Source: Persicaria tinctoria
Taxonomy: Eukaryota; Streptophyta; Magnoliopsida; Caryophyllales; Polygonaceae
NCBI GenBank assembly: GCA_037127255.1
Contig: JBANSL010000014.1
Location: 64,557,646 to 64,621,645 of the forward strand
DNA: 64,000 nt
Direction of reading: 5' to 3'
Part shown: positions 56,001-64,000 of the stretch, one piece after another
Position numbering within the stretch: position 1 is the first letter of the stretch
How the letters are laid out: the number at the start of each line of letters is the position of its first letter
Translations under genes and position numbers: made by a program
Notes under the pieces: model-generated
What the model saw: the letters and a program-made list of their open reading frames with translations, nothing else
What the model was told of the DNA's origin: nothing
Database searches by the model: none

Positions 56001-58038
56001 TAGCCCATACGGGTGATTTATTATATTAATCGTTTCTATATTTACGAATCTTGACTTTTAGCATCAACTTTTTCCTCGACTAGTCTCATTTTTTCTTGCA
56101 CGTAAATGAAATAATCAGCCAACAACACTGATGAAATAAAACACATGATGACCCCTTAATACTATATATAATGTCCAAGAAGTGTAAACAAAAAATGAAA
56201 CAAAAATTACCAAATAGGCTTTTTATTAATAACATTTAAAATCTGTATCATTGAATGCAATGTTCTCACCATTTATTATATATTCAACCCTCCTAGCCTA
56301 TACTGTTTATTTATTATATTAACCGTTTCTATATTTACGAATCTTGACTTTTAGCCGAGACTTTTTTCTCGACCAGACTGTTTTTCCTTACACTTAAATG
56401 TAATAATCAGCCAACAACATTGATGACATAAAACACATGATGATACCTTAATACTATATATAATATCCAAGAAGTGTTAACAAAAAATGAAACCAAAGAT
56501 TGCCAAAGAAACTTTTTTATTAATAATATTCAAAATGTGTATCACTGAGTGTAATTTTCTCACCATTTATTATATGTTCCACCCTCTTGGCCCATACAGG
56601 TTATTTCTTATATATTAACCGTTTTTATATTTACGAATCTTGACTTTAAATAGAGACTTTTTCTTCGACCAGTCTTCCTTTTTTTTTTCCTCTTGCACTT
56701 AAATGAAATAATTAGCCAACAGCACTGATGAAATAAAACACATGATGACACCCTAATACTATATATAATATCCAAGAAGTGTAAACAAAAAATGAAACCA
56801 AAAATTACCAAAGAAGCTTTTTATTAATAAAATTCAAAATATGTGTCATTGAGCAATGTTCTCACCATTTATTATATATTCCACTCTCTTGGCCCATACG
56901 GGTGATTTATTATATTAACCGTTTCTATATTTACGAATCTTGACTTTTAGCATCAACTTTTTCCTCGACGAGTCTTTTTTTTTCTTGCACTTGAATGTAA
57001 TAATCAGCAAACAACACCGATGAAATAAAACACATGCTAACACCTTAATACAATATATAATGTCGAAGAAGTGTAAACAAAAAATGAAACCAAAAATTAT
57101 CAAAGAGGCTTTTTATTAATAAAGTTCAAAATTTGTATCATTGAGTGCAATGTTCTCACCATTTATTATATATTCCACCCTCTTAGCACATACGGCTTAT
57201 TTATTATATTAACGTACCGTTTTTATATTTACGAATCTTGAATTTTAGCCGAGACTTTTTTCTCGACCAGTCTTCCTTTTTTTTTCCTTGCGCTTAAATG
57301 AAATAATCAGCCAACAACACTGATGAAATAAAATACATGATGATACCTTAATACTATATATAATATCCAAGAAGTGTAAACAAAAAATGAAACCAAAAAA
57401 TGCCAAAGAGGCATTTTATTAATAAAATTCAAAATGTGCATCACCAAGTGCAATTTTCTCACCATTTATTATATATTCCAACCTCTTGGTCCATACAAGT
57501 TATTTCTTATATATGTATTAACCGTTTTTATATTTATGAATCTTGACTTTTAACATAGACTTTTTCTTCGACCAGTCTTCCTTTTTTTCCCCCTTTTGCA
57601 CTTAACTGAAATAATCAGCCAACAAGACTGATGATATAAAACACATGATGACACCTTAATACTATATATATTATCCAAGAAGTGTAAACAAAAAATGAAA
57701 CAAAAATTTACCAAAGAGGCTTTTTATTAATAAAATCCAAAATGTGATTCATTGAGTGCAATGTTCTCACCATTTATTATATATTCCACTATCTTGGCCC
57801 ATACGGGTTATTTATTATATAAATTGGTTCTATATTTACAAATCTTGACTTTTAGCATAAACTTTTTCCTCGACCAGTTTTTTTTTCTTGCACTTAAATG
57901 AAATAATCAGCCTACAACACTGATGAAATAAAACACATGATGACACCTTAATACTATAGATAATGTCCAAGAAGTGTAAACAAAAAATGAAACCGAAAAT
58001 TACCAAAGAGGCTTTTTATTAATAAAATTCAAAATGTG

Positions 58039-59122
58039 TGATAAAGCAAAAGTAATTTCATAATATGTCCAGGGGCATTATCGTCTTTTACCAGGTGAGC
58101 TAACAAAACCCTAATTCTCACTATATATGTGATTGAACTACTAGGGTTAGAGAGGCTTCTCTCAGCCGACACCTTCTGACTTGAGCGTCGGAGGCTCCTC
58201 CGGGGAGCGAGCCCCGCCTCTTCTTCTCCTTCTAATCTATGCAGGAGGATCGCTCGGCGAGGAAGAATCGATGCTGATTTGATGTGTTACATTGCCTTAA
58301 ATCGACGATCTTTTGGCCACGAGTACGCCACTTAAGGCCAAAAGATCGCCAATTTCAGGCCAATAGAACGCCACTTAAGGCCAAAAGATCGCCAATTTCA
58401 GGCCAATAGAACGCCACTCAAGGCCAAATCGCCAATTAGCCAAAGAATCGTCACTTAAGACCACCTAAAGCCAATTCTAAGCCATAATAACGCTGTTAAG
58501 AGCCGACAAAAGTCAAAATCAAGCAATAAGAATGTCATTTAAAGCGAAATGCTCAAACCTAATGAAAACCGTCAAATTGTCAATCACCAATAAAATTCAA
58601 GCTATAATGTCATCAACTGACATTGTTTCTCCTTTATGGCAAAAAATTCATTTAATCATTTTGAGCAGTAAATTTCAGTTGATCAGTTAATAATGCACAA
58701 ACTGCATGATATTGTGTTATTCGGGTGAGAGTGCTAAAGCTTGCAGGATACAACGAAGACAATGGGCAAGCACTACTGGTGATCGATCTTTGATCATAAC
58801 AAGTGAAGAGTATCAAATTATTCGTCTTCCCTCATCACTAGATCGTGATAAGGAAACCCGAGGGGCAATTGATAAAGCAAAAGTAATTTCATAATATGTC
58901 CAGGGGCATTATCGTCTTTTACCAGGTGAGCTAACAAAACCCTAATTCTCACTATATATGTGATTGAACTACTAGGGTTAGAGAGGCTTCTCTCAGCCGA
59001 CACCTTCTGACTTGAGCGTCAGAGGCTCTTCCGGGGAGCGAGCCCCGCCTCTTCTTCTCCTTCTAATCTATGTAGGAGGATCGCTCGGCGAGGAAGAATC
59101 GATGCTAATTTGATGTGTTACA
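58039..59122 (+). mobile_element. TRIM-like miniature LTR retrotransposon inside the satellite
   Basis: 1,084 bp. Direct repeats of 253 bp at 58039-58291 and 58870-59122 both start TGATAAAGCAAAAG and end GATGTGTTACA (TG...CA). They differ at four positions by eye, all transitions. An exact 5-bp duplication ATGTG lies at 58034-58038 and 59123-59127. The 578-bp internal part has a 43-bp unit repeated about 2.5 times (58326-58430) and no pol. GAGGGGCAA before the right repeat is a possible polypurine tract, giving plus orientation; CACTATATATGTG in each repeat is a possible TATA box. No initiator-Met primer site was found. Confidence 0.9.
58326..58430 (+). repeat. 43-bp tandem repeat in the TRIM internal domain
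   Basis: Units begin CGCCACTTAAGGCC at 58326 and 58369 and CGCCACTCAAGGCC at 58412. GCCAAAAGATCGCC recurs inside each unit. Confidence 0.9.
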
Positions 59123-60010
59123 ATGTGTATCATTGAGCGCAATTTTCTCACCATTTATTATATATTCCACCCTCTTGGCCCATACGGGTTATTTATTATA
59201 TTAACCGTTTCTATATTTACGAATCTTGAATTTTAGCATAAATTTTTTCCTCGACCAGTCTCTTTTTTTTTCTTACACTTAAATGAAATAATCAGCCAAC
59301 AACATTGATGAAATAAAACACATGATGACACCTTAATACAATATATAATGTCCAAGAAGTGTAAAAAAAAATGAAACCAAAAATTACCAAAGAGGATTTT
59401 TATTAATAAAATTCAAAATGTGTATCATTGAGTGCAATGTTCTCACCATTTATTATATATTCCATTGTCCTAGCCTATACGGTTTATTTATTATATCAAC
59501 CGGTTCTATATTTACGAATCTTGACTTTTAGTCGAGACTTTTTTCTTGACTAGTCTGCCTTTTTTTTCCTTGAACTCAAATGAAATAATCAGTCAATAAC
59601 ACTGATGAAATAAAACACATGATGATACCTTAGTACTGTATATAATATCCAAGAAATGTAAACAAAAAATGAAACCAAAAATTGCGCGCCAAAGAGTCAT
59701 TTTATTAATAAAATTCAAAATGTGTATCACCGAGTGCAATTTCTCACCATTTAATATATATTCCACCATCTTGGTCCATACAGGTTATTTCTTATATATT
59801 ATCCGTTTTTATATTTACGAATCTTGACTTTTAACAGAGAGTTTTTTCTTCTAGCAGTTCCTTTTTTTTTCCCCCTCTTGCACTTAAATGAAATAATCAA
59901 CCAACAACACTGATGAAATAAAACACATAATGACGTACACCTTAATACTATATATAATATCCAAGAAGTGCGAACAAAAAATGAAACCAAAAATTACCAA
60001 AGAATCTTTT

Positions 60011-60594
60011 AATTAAATAAAATTGTTATATTTTATGAAAAATAACTACCTTTACAAAAAAAATGAAATTTTTTCCATACAATTTCATGTGGCTAACCAA
60101 AAACGTTAACAAATACGGAGTATTAATAATCAACTAAATTTGTTTTGTTTTACTCTTTTCTTTTATCTTAATCTAATTCGATCCAACAGAACCGTTTTAC
60201 CTCTATATCAAATATGTTTTGCTTTACTATACTGATTTAAAATGGGCCTTTCAAAATGTTATCAAACAATGGTTAACCGTTACTAAATATCGGATATCCA
60301 ACCCAACTATAGTTAATTAACCATCTTCCAAATATATAAGTGGATTTTTTACCCACCCTATATATATAGTCATTTTCGATCCAATTACCTTTTACTGTTT
60401 TCCTCTGTCAATATGAAATCGAAAGTTATTTTTATTATTATAATAATTCGAGGATAGACATATCTAAACCTCGAAGATCGATAAGTCGGCATACGTATAA
60501 GTGTCGAAATTAACATAAAATATATAGATGGTGCAAAATACAAGCAACAACACTCTGCAGGGGCGAAAAATATGAAATCAAAAGTAATAATGTA
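60011..60594. other. AT-rich intergenic between satellite and MITE
   Basis: No gene or repeat boundary seen. This is the distal promoter region of the TGA10-like gene if that promoter is long. Confidence 0.5.
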
Positions 60595-60812
60595 CTCTTT
60601 CCATCTCACAAAACTTGTTGTTTTAGCTTTATACACACTTATTAATTATAATAAAATTCATAGTTTCTTTACTTTCATAATTATTATCTATAAAAATGCA
60701 ATCATTACCTAAAAAGATAATAACTATAGTTAAAACAATACATTTTTTTAAACAAATTTACTACTCTAAAATAACTATTGCGAGATGGACAACTATTGCT
60801 AGACGGAGAAAG
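60595..60812. mobile_element. Stowaway-like MITE in the promoter of the bZIP gene
   Basis: 218 bp flanked by TA (60593-60594 and 60813-60814). Left CTCTTTCCATCTCACAAAAC; right in reverse CTTTCTCCGTCTAGCAATAG. The ends are diverged from the CTCCCTCCGT consensus, so it is an older copy than the one at 7284. Confidence 0.78.
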
Positions 60813-60828
60813 TAATATATTGTATGTG

Positions 60829-60991
60829 TATATATATATACCCCAAAGCTTGAGGGTGGCTAGCAGAAAGTCTTCTCCTTGTCCAAGACAAAGAGGGAGA
60901 GAGAGGGGAAGAAGGAGAAAACCAAAACCAAAACACTTTTCATTTGTCTTTTGTTAATTTATTTTTGCATTGAATTCAATCTCTCTTTCTT

Positions 60992-61031
<40 letters not shown>

Positions 61032-61169
61032 TAATACCAATAATACACAAGTAACCGACTCTCTCTTCTCTCTCTCCCTCCCTCCATCTGAATAGAAGAG
61101 AGAAAAGAAATTAAAGAAGAGAAAGAGAAAGGAAGGAAGCATGAGAAAGGTGGGTTGACAAAGGCATTA
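60829..61169 (+). promoter_or_regulatory. Putative core promoter and 5' leader of the TGA10-like gene
   Basis: A TATATATATATA block at 60829-60841 lies about 330 bases before the start codon and 16 bases after the MITE. The following leader holds a GA-rich patch (60889-60920), a (TA)n run (60996-61026) and a pyrimidine-rich CTCTCTTCTCTCTCT stretch near 61058, typical of plant 5' leaders. The transcription start cannot be fixed from sequence alone. Confidence 0.55.
61141..61158 (+). promoter_or_regulatory. Short upstream ORF in the TGA10-like leader
   Basis: ATG AGA AAG GTG GGT TGA encodes five residues and ends 11 bases before the main ATG at 61170. Such a uORF could lower translation of the main frame; this is inference, and it matters only if transcription starts upstream of 61141. 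Confidence 0.55.
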
Positions 61170-64000
61170 ATGGGGATGGCTAGGTCTCTCCAACTTGCAC
61201 AACATCAGCCTGAGTTTAAGCTCCTTGTTTCTCCTTCTTCTACTACTGCAGCCTCTCCTTTCTCCTCTTCATCCTCTCCTCCTCCTCCCATGGCGAACAA
61301 GCAGCCTCCCCACCACCTCGACTTCCACCAAATGCAACCCCAACCCCTCCACTTGAATCTGCAGCAGCAGCATCCCCACCAGACCCAACAGATCTCCTTC
61401 GGCGGCCTCATGATGCCCTCTTCCTCCTCCTCCTCCTCCGCCCATCCCCAATCTGTTGGGCCCTCCTACTTGTATACTTACTTACTTCATCTTCAACCTC
61501 TTAATTAGGTTTTGCTCAATTTCTTGATTTTATATACATATATGTTGTTCTTATTGGTTCTTGGATTGATTACCAGAGGTCGAGACGGTGGAGGAGGTTA
61601 CGATTTAGGGGAGCTGGATCAAGCTCTCTTTCTCTATCTCGATGGCCAGCCGCCATCCGATCATCCTCATCACCACCACCACCATCCCAACCCCTCCCTT
61701 GCAGATGATCAAGGCCGTGAGTTTTTTTTTTTTTCAAAATTTAAAGCATATATGAAGCAAAACATAAAATCAAAGTTGTACTTCTCTCTCAATTTCTGCA
61801 GTCTTTTTCTGTTTTTCTGATTCTGTGTGGGTATCTGCAGAGATTGGACCAAACCCAAGTACATCTTCTTGATCAAAAAGCAAAAGCAACTGCTCTTTTT
61901 TTTTGTTTTTAACAAATTCTTTTAACTGGTCAATCAATCATACAAAACACAATAAAATAAATTTAAAAAAGAAAAACGTTGCTGGGTTTTAGACTCAATC
62001 TCATAGACTGATCATTCATACATAGTTTGCCCCTTTAACTAACCTCTGATAGTACAGTACAATTACTCCTCCAAGGCTCCAATAACCCATTTTCTATACC
62101 CTTTCTGAGATGATTTAGATTCCTTCTTTTGTATAAAGGGATAAACCTATATTTCATCTAATTAATCATTGAATTGAGAAACAATTTATATATTTTTATT
62201 ATTTTTTTTCTTAATTATTTTTAAAATTTTGCAGAGAACTCAGGAATGAGACCACCAACTTTGAACATCTTCCCATCTCAGCCTATGCATGTAGACCCAT
62301 CAACTAAGGTACGTTTATTAATTAAATCAAAATCCGGCCTATGTTCTAATTAATTGATCCATCTATCTATATGTTACAAGTACTTTTTTTTTATTTTCTC
62401 TCCTACTCCATTAATAATAATTAGAACCCAAGCTATATGTTTTTAGCGTTTGACAATAAACTAATTGGGTTTTAATTTTCAAATGGGGTAGTTTAATTTG
62501 TTATATATAATTGATTAATTATTATTATTTTATTTTTCTCTTTGTTGGTACATGTATTTGGTAAGCCTTCAAGTGGAGGTGTAGGAGGAGGAGGAGGAGG
62601 GCTGTCTCAATCAACAACCACCTCCAAGAGGCCGCCGGAGCCGTCCATGGAGCTCTCTACTGACCCCAAAAGCAATCCCGACGCATCCGCCCCATCATCC
62701 GATCCATCCAAATCCACCAAGGTTTTTCAATTAATTACAACTTACGTGGTTCGATCGATTTGCCTTTTTCGAATCCGGTTCTTGATTTCATTGTTGTTGA
62801 TTTTTAGCGTCAAGGAAACCGCAGAGGTGTTGCATCAAACTCAGATGGAGAAGGGCCTAAAACACCTGATCCTAAGGTTGATTGAATTCAATTTAATTGA
62901 ATAATTTTAATTAACTAATTAAATTTTCTTCAACAATATATTGATGGCATTAATTTTTATTAACCATAAATAAGTAGTAATATAAAATTCATGCATTGTA
63001 GAAGTCAATTGCTATCTTCAAGTGTAACGCTTTTATTTCATTTACTTCTCATTAATTCATAATTAGTTTTTCTTGTTTTGGTGCCCTAAAAATAATGGCA
63101 GACGTTGAGGAGGCTCGCACAAAATAGAGAAGCAGCTAGGAAGAGCAGACTTAGGAAAAAGGTGGGTTTTTTTTAAATAAAAATATAATTATTATTTTTA
63201 ATAAAAGCACGGAAATTCATGCATCTATATATAGCTAATGCCCTTTGTTGTTATTGCAATTTCAGTTTCAATTGCATTAATTAATTTTTTCAGGTTGGAA
63301 AATTCAAATTCAAATACAATTTAATAATATATCTTGCTTTAATTTAATTTTGTAACAAAATTTGGGGGTTCTTCAGGCTTATGTTCAGCAGCTTGAGTCA
63401 AGTAGGATTAGGCTGAGCCAGTTAGAGCAAGAGCTTCAAAGGGCCAGAGCCCAGGTGATCATCTGTCTCCATCTCTACCAAACAATTTAACTTAAACACA
63501 CAATTATTATTAGTTTAAATTAATTAGACTTAACTATGTTGAAATATATATAATCATTATGATTAGTACTAATCACACGCTAAATGATCATTTGAAATTC
63601 AATCTAGATAACATTATTGATTGGGACTAATTCATTGACTTGAGTACTTGATTGTGATAAATTAGGGCATATTTTTTGGAGGAGGAGGAGAGCAAGGAAT
63701 TCCTGCAGGTGTCACAAACACAAGTTCAGGTATTTTTTTATTTATTTTCCAACACATATATATGTGATTTTTTGGACTATATGTGATCGAGTTATGTCAT
63801 TCGTTTTATCGGTATATTTGTGCAGAGGCGGCTGTGTTCGACTTGGAGTACTCGAGGTGGTTGGAGGAGCACCACAAGATAACATGCGAGCTGAGAGCCG
63901 CGGTGCAAGAGCATATACAGGAGAACGAGCTGAAGATGTACGTCGATAATTACTTGGCACACTACGACGTGGCCATGAATCTTAAGGGCGTCATTGCGAG
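61170..64000 (+). CDS. TGA10: TGA-family bZIP transcription factor, TGA10-like (3' end beyond window)
   Basis: Exons: 61170-61471, 61577-61716, 62235-62308, 62566-62721, 62808-62876, 63102-63161, 63377-63454, 63666-63729 and 63826 past the end; all GT-AG with phases that agree. The N-terminus (MGMARSLQLAQHQPEFK) is rich in Ser, Pro, Gln and His. Exon 2 carries YDLGELDQALFLYLDGQ and exon 3 GMRPPTLNIFPSQPMHVD, blocks typical of the TGA9/TGA10 clade. The basic region, residues 248-267 (TLRRLAQNREAARKSRLRKK, N-x7-R), fills exon 6; the leucine zipper AYVQQLESSRIRLSQLEQEL fills exon 7. GIFFGGG and EAAVFDLEYSRWLEEHHK start the DOG1-type domain in exon 9. In Arabidopsis, TGA9 and TGA10 bind TGACG elements in the nucleus and act with glutaredoxins in anther development. 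The DOG1 domain is incomplete here because the window ends. Confidence 0.93.

Larger units (their letters stand above)
50300..60010. repeat. Tandem satellite array, monomer about 298 bp
   Basis: About 29 head-to-tail units, counted from the recurring phrases CAAAATGTGTATCA, CACCATTTATTATATATTCC and CAACAACACTGATGAAATAA. Successive phrase starts are 285-311 bases apart, mostly 295-302. Unit sequence is AT-rich with no coding capacity. The first four or five units are the most divergent, and one near 51600-51780 has an extra 75-bp segment. It is interrupted at 58039-59122 by a TRIM-like element. From about 53400 to 58000 a three-monomer higher-order period of about 895 bp is visible. Frames in the array are spurious. 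Confidence 0.95.

Noticed and set aside
50300..60010. CRISPR-like regular spacing
   Set aside because: The repeats are 298-bp contiguous satellite monomers without unique spacers, in a plant genome.
50074..60636. Many small Lys/Phe/Cys-rich open frames on the minus strand (for example 56608-56811)
   Set aside because: They recur with the satellite period, have no start context and drift freely between monomers; spurious.
61205..61451. Gly/Trp-rich minus-strand frames
   Set aside because: Antisense to exon 1 of the bZIP gene; composition comes from its Pro/His/Gln codons.

Overview
This is plant nuclear DNA from a repeat-rich, AT-rich flowering-plant genome, most likely a eudicot. The evidence is short-intron genes with GT-AG splicing, Ty1/copia elements primed by initiator-tRNA-Met, several non-autonomous hAT elements with 8-bp target duplications, Stowaway MITEs, LINEs with RNase H domains and an A+T-rich satellite. 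I see no bacterial-type operon, tRNA, rRNA or CRISPR array. The only clearly functional host gene is at the right edge (61170 to the window end): a bZIP factor of the TGA family, closest to TGA10, cut by the window boundary.

Layout. 1-3540 holds decayed LINE debris and unassigned sequence. 3545-7162 is a terminal-inverted-repeat DNA transposon with palindromic TGCACGT-type arrays at both ends, carrying a degenerate spliced gene with an OTU cysteine-protease domain. 7284-7521 is a Stowaway MITE. 7522-10832 is AT-rich intergenic DNA with a 92-bp perfect palindrome. 10838-16935 is Copia-1 (minus strand), interrupted by hAT-A. 17655-20580 is a LINE interrupted by hAT-B. 21334-27803 is Copia-2, interrupted by hAT-C. 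27869-28564 is hAT-D. 29232-29829 is a short LINE insertion with poly(A) and target duplication.

31444-48774 is a nested stack. An old LINE fragment was entered by Copia-3 (32019-37377), which itself received hAT-E in its 3' LTR and a solo LTR (33683-34488) in its RNase H. Next to it lies Copia-4, truncated at its 3' end and split in gag by a 9.2-kb SIRE/Maximus-like element, Copia-5 (38186-47395), with 1.04-kb LTRs and an envelope-like third ORF.

49200-50042 has two MITE-like elements. 50300-60010 is a tandem satellite (monomer about 298 bp, about 29 units) with a three-monomer higher-order period over its middle. A 1,084-bp TRIM-like LTR element (58039-59122) sits inside it. The array ends about 0.8 kb from the TGA10 transcription unit, and a Stowaway-like MITE abuts the putative TATA box.

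All retroelement coding regions are broken by stops, frameshifts, deletions or insertions, so none looks autonomous. The target-site duplications read here give a relative order of insertions. Coordinates of LTRs, TIRs and TSDs were read base by base; domain assignments rest on motif recognition, not on searches.
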